DNA of 12,082 bases from Giardia muris (GCA_006247105.1 VDLU01000048.1:1-12082), one strand, 5' to 3'; positions 1 to 8,847 are shown, numbered from the stretch's first letter. Notes: a model not told the origin generated them from the letters alone. Program-made: numbers and translations.

Positions 1-574
1 GGGGTCTCGAGCGGGGACCCAGATCCACGCCCCACAGGTCCATGGACCTTCATGGGTGGGGGGTGGTCCATCATACGGATGGGGGTTCCTTCGGTCGGGG
101 GTCCGTCCGGTCCTCACGGGACAGGATCCAGGGGGCCTTCACGTCCCCTCATACGGGCCACATGGACCGGGTCATCAGGGGGATCCGGGTCATCATATGG
201 GGCCCGGGCCTCATATCCATGGACGGGGACTCCCCACGGGGCGGGCCCCCTTCATCGATCGGGTCCCTCACGGATCCTTCAGAGGGTGAAGATCGGACAC
301 GGCATGGGACTTTCAGGCCCCCACGGGTCATCGGACGGACGATCGAACGGGCCCCCGAGGGCACGAGTAGAGGTAGTGGGTCCATGGGGCCCGGGACGAC
401 GCTCATCATTCCAGACGGGAGGAACCCTTCCCGCTTTCTCCTTCATTCAAGTTTAGGACCGGAGGGGCGCCGAAGCGACGGGCCCCCTCAGAGGGGACCG
501 AAGGGGCGGCCCGAAGGGCGAGGCCACTGTGGGCACCGGTCACTGACTGGGCGTGTCTGCGTCCCCGGGCGGCC

Positions 575-960
575 CGCGTCTCCGTGTCCCTCGCATCTCT
601 CGCATCTCCCGCGTCTCTCATCACCTCTCATCACTTATTATCGTCCCTTATCGTGTCTCGTGTCCCTTATCGTCTCTTATCATCTCTTATCGTCCCCCGT
701 CATCTCTCATCGCTCTCATCGCGTCCCCAGCCCCCCCACTCCTCTCGTGGATCCCCCTGGCCCCTCTCATGCCCCCATGGATCCTCATGCCCTCTCATGC
801 CATCTCATGGCCCCATGCCCCCTGACTCCTCTTGAATCACCTCGTGGCCCCCCTCTCAGGCCTCCCCCCTTCCTCCCTCAGCCCTCCCCACGCCTGCACA
901 CACTCCCCCCATCCCTCTACCACGTCGGGGAGCCCTCTCCCACATCCGTCTGACTCGTCC
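575..960. repeat. polypyrimidine tract with degenerate TCTCATC / CTTATCGTC words
   Basis: The + strand is strongly C/T-rich and built from short recurring words such as TCTCATC, CTTATCGTC and CTCTCATGCCC, without a fixed period. The tract recurs at about 8170-8560 in the next unit. Polypyrimidine tracts are common in rDNA spacers of many eukaryotes, where some act in termination or as replication barriers. No function can be read from the sequence alone here. Confidence 0.7.
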
Positions 961-986
961 CCCCAACCCCCAGGTCTCCAGATCCT

Positions 987-1018
987 CCTGGATTAATATT
1001 TACTAATGAAAATCCAGG
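987..1018. promoter_or_regulatory. AT-rich hairpin in GC-rich rDNA spacer
   Basis: A perfect 8-bp inverted repeat (CCTGGATT at 987-994 and AATCCAGG at 1011-1018) encloses a 16-base loop made almost only of A and T (995-1010). It is the only strongly AT-rich patch in the surrounding kilobase of GC-rich spacer. It is unchanged in the next unit at 8586-8617. It could be an easily melted element such as a replication origin or barrier site, or a terminator-like hairpin. The role is inference; the hairpin itself is plain. Confidence 0.55.
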
Positions 1019-1344
1019 GGAATCCCGGACAATAGAGGGTTCGATCCATCATCTCGTCCCATGGGACTCCCGTCCCCCTGCACCCTTTCGACGGTGTTAC
1101 GTGACTGTGCACGCAGTGGGAGGGCCGTGGGGGTCGTGGGGATGGCAGGAGACTTGCATGGGGTCATCCTTGGGGACGGGTCGAGAGGGATGGAGGGGCC
1201 ACCTAAGGGCCTTGTGGGGGCCTATGAGCGATCTTTGGGGGGTCGGGAGGCTCCCGGGACGCTCCTGGGCCGGGGACGGGTCGAGGCCTGGTGGGCCATT
1301 TTTTGAAACTCGACTTCGGACACCAACTTACACCTAAAATCGAG

Positions 1345-1413
1345 CAGAAAGTGCACGAAAGATGGAGGCCGACTTTCGGCTACTATAGGGGAAGGAGGAA
1401 GGCCGGGCCCCGG
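1345..1413 (+). promoter_or_regulatory. promoter-like repeat, copy A (putative spacer promoter)
   Basis: The 30-base core at 1361-1390, ending TTTCGGCTACTATAGGG, matches the copy just upstream of the SSU gene (core 2150-2179) at 29 of 30 positions. Homology beyond the core is patchy but includes the A-rich AAAG to its left and GGAAGG to its right. As a near-exact duplicate of the sequence about 115 nt before the SSU 5' end, it is a candidate spacer promoter for RNA polymerase I. The transcription start has not been seen; promoter function is inferred from position and duplication. Confidence 0.45.
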
Positions 1414-1423
1414 GGGACGGGGG

Positions 1424-1545
1424 ACGAAGTGCTGCCGCGGGGCGGGGAGGAGAAGGATCGGAGGGGTCACCTGGGGACCCTCAATAAGTGGACGAAAGGT
1501 GGAGGCCGACTTTCCGCTACTGTAGGGGCCAGGAGGCCGGGGCCC
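1424..1545 (+). promoter_or_regulatory. promoter-like repeat, copy B (putative spacer promoter)
   Basis: The core at 1498-1527 differs from copy A at 3 of 30 positions. Similarity to copy C reaches further upstream, through AATAAGTGG (about 1483-1491) to ACGAAGTG at 1424, matching 2066-2073. B and C are therefore paralogous blocks of about 120 bp, with roughly 10 bases of length difference, and they flank the 73-bp repeat array. B carries more core changes than A or C, including TGTAGGG in place of TATAGGG, so it may be a weaker or decayed promoter. Confidence 0.42.
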
Positions 1546-1575
1546 GGGGGCCCGAAGGGGCGAGGCCGGCCGAGG

Positions 1576-2005
1576 GCCCGCCCCCCCTCAAATCGGACGG
1601 GGGGAGGGGCGAGAGGCCCCCAAATCGGACGGGGAGGAGGGCTCCAGGGCCCGCCCCCCCTCAAATCGAACGGGGGGAGGGGCGAGAGGCCCCCAAATCG
1701 GACGGGGAGGAGGGCTCCAGGGCCCGCCCCCCCTCAAATCGAACGGGGGGAGGGGCGAGAGGCCCCCAAATCGGACGGGGAGGAGGGCTCCAGGGCCCGC
1801 CCCCCTCAAATCGAACGGGGCGAGGGGCGAGAGGCCCCCAAATCGGACGGGGAGGAGGGCTCCAGGGCCCGCCCCCCCTCAAATCGAACGGGGGGAGGGG
1901 CGAGAGGCCCCCAAATCGGACGGGGAGGAGGGCTCCAGGGCCCGCCCCCCCTCAAATCGAACGGGGGGAGGGGCGAGAGGCCCCCAAATCGGACGGGGAG
2001 GAGGC
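1576..2005. repeat. six 73-bp tandem repeats in the rDNA spacer
   Basis: The word GCCCG followed by a C-run and TCAAATCG begins units at 1576, 1649, 1722, 1795, 1867 and 1940, giving spacings of 73, 73, 73, 72 and 73; the last unit is cut at about 2005. Each unit is two diverged half-units of about 36 bp: one carries TCAAATCGAACGGGG and the other CCAAATCGGACGGGG, so the array is about twelve half-repeats. The block lies between promoter-like copies B and C, the position of enhancer repeats in vertebrate rDNA spacers. Because 73 is not a multiple of three, the open frames through it are not a real repeat protein. Copy number probably varies between units. Confidence 0.93.
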
Positions 2006-2065
2006 CCCCTCCGAACGGCCCCCTCCCCCCTCGGTCTTCCTCCCTCCCCCCTCGCCCGGTCCTGA

Positions 2066-2196
2066 ACGAAGTGCCGTCGCAGGGAGGGGAGTGAGCTGGG
2101 GAAGAAGGACCACAACCCCCACCTAGAGACCTTCAATAAGTGGCCCAAAGATGGAGGCCGATTTTCGGCTACTATAGGGAAGGCACGACGAGGCCG
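2066..2196 (+). promoter_or_regulatory. promoter-like repeat, copy C (putative rRNA gene promoter)
   Basis: This is the copy nearest the rRNA genes. Its core lies at 2150-2179 and ends CTACTATAGGG about 115 nt before the SSU 5' end. The AATAAGTGG word just upstream (about 2135-2143) and the flanking block back to 2066 are shared with copy B. If transcription starts near the TATAGGG, the 5' external spacer would be about 115-120 nt, in keeping with the compact ITSs. The sequence is more AT-rich than the spacer on its left. The start site is inferred, not shown. Confidence 0.5.
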
Positions 2197-2294
2197 GACC
2201 GGGACGAGAAGACCCACCCGACGACGAGTGTGGATCGTACGACGAGAGGACGGAAGGGCCGGCCCACAACGGACGGATCGACCGATCGACAGAC
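2180..2294 (+). other. putative 5' external transcribed spacer
   Basis: This is the stretch between the promoter-like core and the SSU 5' signature. It is less GC-rich than the upstream IGS and contains a short GGACGGATCGACCGATCGAC region just before the SSU. The extent depends on the unproven start site near 2177. Confidence 0.35.
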
Positions 2295-3723
2295 CATCCG
2301 GTTGATCCTGCCGGAGTACTACGCTACCCCAAGGACAAAAGCCATGCAAGCGGACACGAGGTATGAAGTGGCGGACGGCTCGGTACAACGGTACGAGTCT
2401 GACCGGGGGTGAAGGCTAGACGGATACCGCTGGCAACCCAGCGCCAAGACGAGTGCTCAAGAGCGGGGAAGGAAAGCACGCGATGGAGCGAATGCCCGGA
2501 TGAGGTTCCGAGGTATTACCTAGTCGGTAGAGTAGTGGTCTACGGAGGGGATGATGCCTGGCGGAGGATCAGGGTTTGACTCCGGAGAACGGGCCTGAGA
2601 GACGGCCCGTACATCCAAGGACGGCAGCAGGCGCGGAACTTGCCCAATGCGTGAAGGCGTGAGGCAGCAACGGGGGATCCCATGAAATGGGAAGACTGGG
2701 GGGTAGATGACCCCAGCACAAGTCGAGGGAAAGGTCTGGTGCCAGCAGCCGCGGTAATTCCAGCTCGGCAGGCGTCGTACGGCGCTGTTGCAGTTAAAAC
2801 GTCCGGAGTCGAGACGTCCAGCCGGGAGGAAAGAGGAGCGCTTAAGGCGGGAGTGAGTACGAGAAAGCCCGGGACGGACATGAAGGTGAATGGGTAAGGG
2901 CATGTGTATTGGTGGGGGACGGGTGAAATAGGATGATCCGACCAAGACAGACAAAGGCGTAGGCACTTGCCAAGACCATATCAGTCGAACCAGGACGAAG
3001 CCCGGGGGCGAGAAGGCGATTAGACACCACCGTATTCCCGGGCGTAAACGATGCCACCGAGAGACTGGCCAGGTCGTCAGGATCGAAGGGAAACCGATCA
3101 GGGTACGGGCTCTGGGGGGAGTATGGCCGCAAGGCTGGAACTTGAAGGCATTGACGGAGGGGTACCACCAGACGTGGAGTCTGCGGCTCAATTTGACTCA
3201 ACGCGAACACCTTACCAGGCCCAGACGTACGGAGGATCGACGGTTGAGAGGACCTTCGTGATCGTACGAGTGGTGGTGCATGGCCGTTCACAGCCCGTGG
3301 CTTGAGCCGTCTGCTTGACTGCGACAACGAGCGAGACCCTAACCTGGATGGGACCGCCAATGGTGAATTGGAGGAAGGTGGGGCGATAACAGGTCTGTGA
3401 TGCCCTTAGACGCCCTGGGCTGCACGCGTACTACACTGTGGGGATGAAACCACGTCGAGTTGTGAAGCTTGATGAGATCAAACCCCCACGTGGTTGGGAT
3501 CGTGGACTGGAACGTCCTCGTGAACCTGGAATGTCTAGTAGGCGTAGGTCATCAATCTACGCCGGATACGTCCCTGCCCCTTGTACACACCGCCCGTCGC
3601 TCCTACCGACTGGGTCTTCTGGCGAGCTCCTGGGAGGGATGAACCGAACAGGGACGAACCGCGAGGCTTGGAGGAAGGAGAAGTCGTAACAAGGTATCCG
3701 TAGGTGAACCTGCGGATGGATCC
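2295..3723 (+). rRNA. small-subunit (16S-like/18S) ribosomal RNA
   Basis: This is the RNA core of the small ribosomal subunit. The 5' end is set by CATCCGGTTGATCCTGCCGG at 2295. The universal 530-loop region, GTGCCAGCAGCCGCGGTAAT, starts at 2739. The 3' major domain carries ATTTGACTCAACGCGAACAC at 3191. The decoding-site block TTGTACACACCGCCCGTCGC is at 3581-3600, and GTAACAAGGTATCCGTAGGTG begins about 3686. The 3' end is placed at GGATGGATCC (3714-3723), as I recall for Giardia. The length of about 1,430 nt is far below the usual 1.8 kb of eukaryotes because variable regions are cut down. Giardia-like stretches include GGACGGCAGCAGGCGCGGAA near 2620. The ends are accurate to a few bases. Antisense open frames across the gene (for example 2520-3191) are shadows. 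Confidence 0.97.
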
Positions 3724-3759
3724 ATCGAGAGGGAAGGTACGAGGATGAAGGCAATGAGA
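3724..3759 (+). other. internal transcribed spacer 1 (ITS1)
   Basis: This is the short gap of about 36 nt between the SSU 3' end and the estimated 5.8S start, purine-rich (GAGAGGGAAGG). It is far shorter than the ITS1 of most eukaryotes. The right boundary is uncertain by several bases because the 5.8S start was placed by comparison with the usual 5' end of 5.8S. Confidence 0.7.
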
Positions 3760-3900
3760 TGACGCGACCCGGTGGATGCCTTGGCTCGGGGGACGATGAA
3801 GGACGTGGCTGACGACGATACTCGATGTGGTCCAAGCACGTGACATCGATCTTCGAATGGATCATCGGGGTGGTGGGGTGATCTACGAACTGGGTTGTTC
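3760..3900 (+). rRNA. 5.8S ribosomal RNA
   Basis: This is the 5.8S rRNA, which pairs with the 5' part of LSU rRNA in the large subunit. It is recognised by CGGTGGATGCCTTGGCTC (from 3770), equivalent to the conserved CGGTGGATC...CGGCTC near the start of 5.8S. Further support comes from CGATGAAGGACG (from 3793) and CATCGATCTTCGAATGG (from 3844), equivalent to CATCGA...TTCGAACGC. The 3' part, CTACGAACTGGGTTG, resembles the usual CTACGCCTGTCTGAG. The estimated length is about 141 nt, shorter than the typical 155-160, with a reduced hairpin before the 3' part. A separate 5.8S argues against a microsporidian, where this region is fused to the LSU. Ends were estimated by eye. Confidence 0.88.
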
Positions 3901-3939
3901 GAGGGGTTGAACGATGGGGAATGAGATGAGGATCCCCCC
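3901..3939 (+). other. internal transcribed spacer 2 (ITS2)
   Basis: About 40 nt separate the estimated 5.8S 3' end from the LSU 5' region, ending in a C-run (from about 3933). Both boundaries are soft by perhaps ten bases. It is too short for the usual multi-helix eukaryotic ITS2 fold. Confidence 0.6.
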
Positions 3940-5661
3940 CCACTCCGATGAAGATGACGGGTGGAACTTAAGCATATCAGTACGCCCAGGAGAAGACACC
4001 AACCGGGATTCCTTGATTAGCGGCGAGCGATCCAGGAGTAGTCCGACCTCGAAGCGATGAGCGTTGTGAGGACTGGGGGGATGTCCTAAACCCGAAGATG
4101 GGTTGAAACCCACACCAAGGAGGGTGCCAGTCCCGTAGGGATGGACACAACCCCAACGACGAGTACCTCTGCTTGAGAGTGTAGAGGGAAGAGGAGGTGG
4201 TACCCTTCTAAGGCTAAATACCGCCCCGAGACCGATAGAGGACCAAGTAGTGCGAACGAAAGGTGAGAAGGATGCCGACCCAGGCACGTCAAAAGACCCT
4301 GAACCCGGGAGGCGACTCCCGACCTGTCGATGATCGATTGGTCGGGCCCGTCTCGAAACACGGACCGAGGAGTTAGGACCGATCGCGAGTCATGTGGCAA
4401 AGGGAAGTCAAGACTTCAAGGGGCCCCTTACAAGGGCAGAGCGATCGGTCCTAGACCCGAAAGGTGGTGATCTACACTTGACCAGGGTGAAGCCAGACGA
4501 AAGCCTGGTGGAGGCCCATCCCGGTGCTGACGTGCAAATCGCTCGGTCGAGTTGAGTGTAGGGGCGAAAGACTCATCGAACCACCTGGTAGCTGGTTACC
4601 TCCGAAATGTCTCCCAGGATAGCCGACATCATGAACAGCTGCCCTAGGTAAGGCCACGATCGGTGGGAGTAGGGAGGTCACTCCTTATCCACCCCTCGAA
4701 CCATGAACAAGGGTGGAGCGGGGCCAACTTGTGTGGGCCCCCTCAACAGTGTTGATGTCGAGTGGGCCTCTCCTGGTAAGCAGGACGGGCAAGACGGGAT
4801 GAACCGACAGTCGGGGGAAGGTGTGGAAGTGTATGCTCGATCAAACGGTGTCCGTCGATCGTGACAGCTGGAAGGTGGCCTTAACAGTAGGAAGCCTCTA
4901 AGGAGTGTGTAACAACCCACCAGCCGAATCGAGGGGCCCGGAAAATGGAACACGCCGAAGCATACGATCGGAACCCGACCGAGATGTGTCTCGGGTAGGA
5001 GGTCGTCATGATCGAGTCGAAGCCATGGGGTGACACGTGGTGGATCGAGTCATGATTGCTGATCTCGGTAGTAGTAGCCATTACTCCATCTGGAGGCCTG
5101 ACGTGGAGATGGGTTCCGTATCCCTGTCGATCAGATACGGGTGACACGATCCTAAGTCCGATGGTGTACGCCGTACCATGGGGTCATCCTCACAGGACGA
5201 TAGGGCTGACCGGTTAACATCCCGGTGGTATGATGGGGTCTTGGTGACATCCTTTCACAACGGTACATGAACGAAGCACATGGTGGGAGTCATCCCGTCC
5301 TACCCCAGTCCCCCCATGGCCAGTAGTACTTCAGGTCGTGCATGGCCATGATGGATCACATGTCCCTTCGGTCATCCATGAAACCCGTTGTGTCCCCCCC
5401 ATCCTGATCGTACCACAACCGCAACAGGACTCCAAGGTGATCAGCCTCTAGGCGGGAGAGACCATGACTCAGGGAAGTCGGCAAACTAGCTCCGTAACCT
5501 CGGGAGAAGGAGTGGCTCTGATCGATCAGAACCGGCACGGACCGAGGGATCCCGACTGTCTACTAACAACATAGCGTCGTGCCAGTCGTCATGGATGCGT
5601 ACACGACGTGATTTCTGCCCAGTGCCATGACCGTCACCATGAAGAGGTTCATCCAAGCCCT

Positions 5662-5713
<52 letters not shown>

Positions 5714-6158
5714 GGGTAATTTCCGACGTGCATGAATGGATCAACGAGGATCCCACTGTCCCAAGTCATGCCTCCGTGAACCTACAGACCCGGGAACGGG
5801 CGGGTGTTGGTCGGCGGGGCAAGAAGACCCTTTTGAGCTTGACTCCAATCCGATCCTGGGGGATGGGATCATCGGTGCAGCATACAGGGGAGGCCGCTTC
5901 CATGAGATACCCTGACGTTGTTCACCATCCCACTCACCGACTTACATCGGCACACGGTCGGATGGGGAGTTTGGCTGGGGCGGCGCGCCTGCTAGATCAC
6001 ACCGCAGGCGTCCTATGGTAAGCTCAGTGAGGTCGGAAACCTCACGTGGAGCATAAGGGCATAAGCTTACTTGACTAGTACCCCCTGTCCCGGTACTTGC
6101 CGTGAAAGCGTGGCCTAACGATCCTTCAACCGCTCCGGTAATCCGAGCGTGGAGGTGA

Positions 6159-6202
<44 letters not shown>

Positions 6203-6204
6203 CC

Positions 6205-6248
<44 letters not shown>

Positions 6249-6298
6249 CCGTCCGCATGCATCGGTGCGGAAGCGTCGGATTGTTCACCCGTCTAAGG

Positions 6299-6342
<44 letters not shown>

Positions 6343-6610
6343 TCCTACCGACCATCTCCATGCGTCCAGTACGTCGGGTCAGTACGAGAGGAACACCCGT
6401 CGCGAGCCTCCGATCTCCCGGTTGTTTGACTTGACAGTGCCGGTCTGTCGCGCTCGGGGGACTAGCACTGAACGCCTCTAAGTGTCCATCCCACCTACTC
6501 GCATGGGTTGAGGGGCTTCCCCTCGATTCGCCCGGGTTGACGACCCTTTTCTCCGACCTACTGTACGGCGTGGAGCTTCTTGCGACCGCCTGAGGTTTGG
6601 TTCGGGTTGG
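3940..6610 (+). rRNA. large-subunit (23S-like/28S) ribosomal RNA
   Basis: This is the RNA core and peptidyl-transferase centre of the large subunit. Landmarks in order: CTTAAGCATATCAG (3967) and GGATTCCTTGATTAGCGGCG (4005); CTGGTAGCTGGTTACCTCCG (4585); GTGTGTAACAACCCACC (4905) followed by GCCGAATC; GTAACTATGACTCTCTTAAG (5677); AAGAAGACCCTTTTGAGCTT (5821); the peptidyl-transferase region with CACAGGGATAACTGGCTTGT (from 6171) and GACGTGGCTTTTTGATCCTT (6211); the sarcin-ricin loop AGTACGAGAGGAAC (6381-6394); and CTGAACGCCTCTAAGTG (6468). The 3' end is estimated from GTACGG...GCGACCGCCTGAGG, equivalent to the last helices of other LSU genes. The length of about 2.67 kb is small for a eukaryote because expansion segments are short. 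The 5' end is uncertain by about 10 nt and the 3' end by about 20. Confidence 0.96.
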
Positions 6611-6910
6611 CATTCCCCCCGAGCCCCCGAGGGTCGAAGACCTGAGGGGGTGAGGGAAGGGCCGGAACAACCCCCCGAGGGTCGTGAGACCCGAAGGGGG
6701 GGCCGGAAGCGAGGCCCCCCGCCCCGAGGAAGACCTGAAGGGGGGTGAGGGCATCCCCCGTCATACCAGGGGGGTGGGAAGGGCTCCCCTCCGGTCGTGG
6801 GACCAGGGGGGTGAGGGCCCCCGGTCGTAAGGGGGCATCCCCGAGGGGTGAGACTTGAGGCGCCGAGGGTCATACCAGGGGGGTGAGGGCCCCAAGGGGG
6901 GGCGTCCCCC
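6611..6910 (+). repeat. G-rich degenerate hairpin-like repeat array after the LSU gene
   Basis: Seven or so irregular units of about 30-50 bp have the shape CCCC-GAGGGTC-(GTGAG or ATACC)-GACC-(G)AAGGGGG, for example from 6624, 6673, 6721, 6756, 6786, 6818 and 6861. The C-run at the start and G-run at the end of each unit can pair, so the transcript could form a row of stem-loops. The place, directly after the LSU 3' end, suits a 3' external spacer with processing or termination signals, which is inference. The open frames on the - strand here are by-products. Confidence 0.6.
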
Positions 6911-7590
6911 GCCCGGATCGACCTGAAGCGAGATCAGACCCCCGTGGGTCGAAGGCCCGGGTACGGGGGCCTACAGAAGGATACCAGATTTGGAACGGTT
7001 ACAGTGGATTTTGGATCCGGACTCGAGATCAAAAGACCGGAGGGGCGAGGGCGGGTCCGCGGGTCCCTCGAACGGGGGGTCGTACAGGGGTCCCCCGTGG
7101 GCCCACGGCCGTCCCCCTGGGCACGGAACGGATCGGGGGTCCATGCCCTGGCCCGGGAGTCCACATGGGTCCTCACGGGGGCCTTCCCTCCAGGGGTCAT
7201 TCGAGGTGTCCCCGGGGGTCCCCTGGGTCCATGGGGCCCTTGAAGTCCTTCAAGATGAACGGGGACGGGGGGCCCGGTCCCTCACGGGGTGGGCCCTCAC
7301 ACGGGGGGGACTCATGGCTCCATCGGGGACTGGGGTCCGACCCCCCCGCCCTCCTTCGAGGGGCCGGGTCATCGGACCATGTGGTCATATGGATGGGCCT
7401 TCCGGGGGGTCACGGTCCCCTCGGGGGTGGGTCATCGAATGGGATGGGGGACTATCTTCCCCCCTTCCATAGCCCGTGGGGTCCCCCTCGAGTCCTCCAT
7501 GAACGGGGTCACATGGGGCCTTCAGAGGGTCTCCTGGGCCCGGGCCGAACAGGGGATTCCCGTGGGGTCCGACTCCCCCTTGAATCTCTG
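6911..7590. other. rDNA intergenic spacer, G-rich part, no gene seen
   Basis: This GC-rich spacer runs with many G-runs and recurring words such as GGGTCATC, CATATGGATGGG and CCTCACGGGG. It would precede position 1 in the preceding unit of the array. No RNA gene, 5S gene or convincing protein is visible. The long + frame from 6883 into the next unit (to 7881) is low in complexity and its reading depends on homopolymer lengths that vary between rDNA copies. Confidence 0.8.
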
Positions 7591-8169
7591 GGGGTCTCGA
7601 GCGGGGACCCAGATCCACGCCCCACAGGTCCATGGACCTTCATGGGTGGGGGGGTGGTCCATCATACGGATGGGGGTTCCTTCGGTCGGGGGTCCGTCCG
7701 GTCCTCACGGGACAGGATCCAGGGGGCCTTCACGTCCCCTCATACGGGCCACATGGACCGGGTCATCAGGGGGATCCGGGTCATCATATGGGGCCCGGGC
7801 CTCATATCCATGGACGGGGACTCCCCCACGGGGCGGGCCCCCTTCATCGATCGGGTCCCTCACGGATCCTTCAGAGGGTGAAGATCGGACACGGCATGGG
7901 ACTTTCAGGCCCCCACGGGTCATCGGACGGACGATCGAACGGGCCCCCGAGGGCACGAGTAGAGGTAGTGGGTCCATGGGGCCCGGGACGACGCTCATCA
8001 TTCCAGACGGGAGGGAACCCTTCCCGCTTTCTCCTTCATTCAAGTTTAGGACCGGAGGGGCGCCGAAGCGACGGGCCCCCTCAGAGGGGGACCGAAGGGG
8101 CGGCCCGAAGGGCGAGGCCACTGTGGGCACCGGTCACTGACTGGGCGTGTCTGCGTCCCCGGGCGGCCC

Positions 8170-8560
8170 GCGTCTCCGTGTCCCTCGCATCTCTCGCATC
8201 TCCCGCGTCTCTCATCACCTCTCATCACTTATTATCGTCCCTTATCGTGTCTCGTGTCCCTTATCGTCTCTTATCATCTCTTATCGTCCCCCGTCATCTC
8301 TCATCGCTCTCATCGCGTCCCCAGCCCCCCACTCCTCTCGTGGATCCCCCTGGCCCCTCTCATGCCCCCCCATGGATCCTCATGCCCTCTCATGCCATCT
8401 CATGGCCCCCCATGCCCCCCTGACTCCTCTTGAATCACCTCGTGGCCCCCCTCTCAGGCCTCCCCCCTTCCTCCCTCAGCCCTCCCCACGCCTGCACACA
8501 CTCCCCCCCATCCCTCTACCACGTCGGGGAGCCCTCTCCCACATCCGTCTGACTCGTCCC
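8170..8560. repeat. polypyrimidine tract, second copy
   Basis: This repeats the tract at about 575-960 with several altered C-runs (one shortened, others lengthened), including CATG-C7-CATGG against CATG-C5-CATGG in the first copy. Confidence 0.68.
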
Positions 8561-8585
8561 CCCAACCCCCAGGTCTCCAGATCCT

Positions 8586-8617
8586 CCTGGATTAATATTT
8601 ACTAATGAAAATCCAGG
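8586..8617. promoter_or_regulatory. AT-rich hairpin, second copy
   Basis: Stem CCTGGATT (8586-8593) pairs with AATCCAGG (8610-8617), with the same AT-only-like loop as at 987-1018. Full conservation of stem and loop between units is consistent with function but also with general array homogenisation. Confidence 0.52.
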
Positions 8618-8847
8618 GGAATCCCGGACAATAGAGGGTTCGATCCATCATCTCGTCCCATGGGACTCCCGTCCCCCCTGCACCCTTACGACGGTGTTAC
8701 GTGACTGTGCACGCAGTGGGAGGGCCGTGGGGGTCGTGGGGATGGCAGGGGAGTTGGATGGGGTCATCCTTGGGGACGGGTCGAGAGGGATGGAGGGGCC
8801 ACCTAAGGGCCTTGTGGGGGCCTATGAGCGATCTTTGGGGGGTCGGG

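Larger units (their letters stand above)
1..1247. repeat. rDNA intergenic spacer, first copy of the segment repeated at 7591-8847
   Basis: This spacer block is repeated almost exactly at 7591-8847, which shows that the window spans one full tandem rDNA period (7,590 bp between the starts). The two copies differ mainly in the length of G or C homopolymers, with a net gain of 10 bases in the right copy. It is GC-rich, with G-runs in the first 500 bases and C/T-rich sequence from about 575. Open frames across it (for example 42-953) have no codon or domain structure that I recognise and are broken or extended by the homopolymer differences between copies, so I do not call a gene here. Confidence 0.93.
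7591..8847. repeat. truncated second rDNA unit (IGS only)
   Basis: This is a second copy of 1-1247. The offset is 7,590 at its start and 7,600 at its end; the ten-base gain comes entirely from G/C homopolymers. I see only four substitutions, at 8688, 8750, 8753 and 8756, all within the last 160 bases. Identity ends at GGTCGGG (8841-8847), after which copy 1 goes on with AGGCTCCCGG but this copy has GATCTTTG. The partial unit lacks the promoter-like copies, the 73-bp repeats and all rRNA genes. It therefore marks the right edge of this rDNA array, or an insertion or rearrangement within it. Confidence 0.93.

Noticed and set aside
42..953. Long open frame (303 codons) in the left spacer and its counterparts at 7632-8423 and 8147-8605
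   Set aside because: It lies in rDNA spacer. The frame differs between the two spacer copies because of G/C-run length changes, and the product is low in complexity.
1576..2005. CRISPR-like array
   Set aside because: Units are directly adjacent with no unique spacers, and the context is eukaryotic rDNA.
1291..2126. Repeat-protein-like open frames through the 73-bp array
   Set aside because: The unit length of 73 is not a multiple of three, so the same peptide recurs in rotating frames. This is a by-product of stop-poor GC-rich repeats.
2165..2182. Resemblance of CTACTATAGGGA to a phage-type single-subunit polymerase promoter
   Set aside because: The match is only about ten bases, without the upstream part of such promoters. 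It is more simply explained as part of the duplicated rDNA element.
2295..3723. Microsporidian origin, because of the short SSU
   Set aside because: A distinct 5.8S region and ITS2 are present, and SSU stretches fit Giardia better.
2520..5538. Antisense open frames over the SSU and LSU genes
   Set aside because: They are shadows of conserved rRNA sequence, with no independent evidence of coding.
6883..7881. 332-codon + strand open frame
   Set aside because: It spans the G-rich spacer and runs into the next rDNA unit. It is Gly/Pro/Arg-rich with no domain, and depends on homopolymer lengths.
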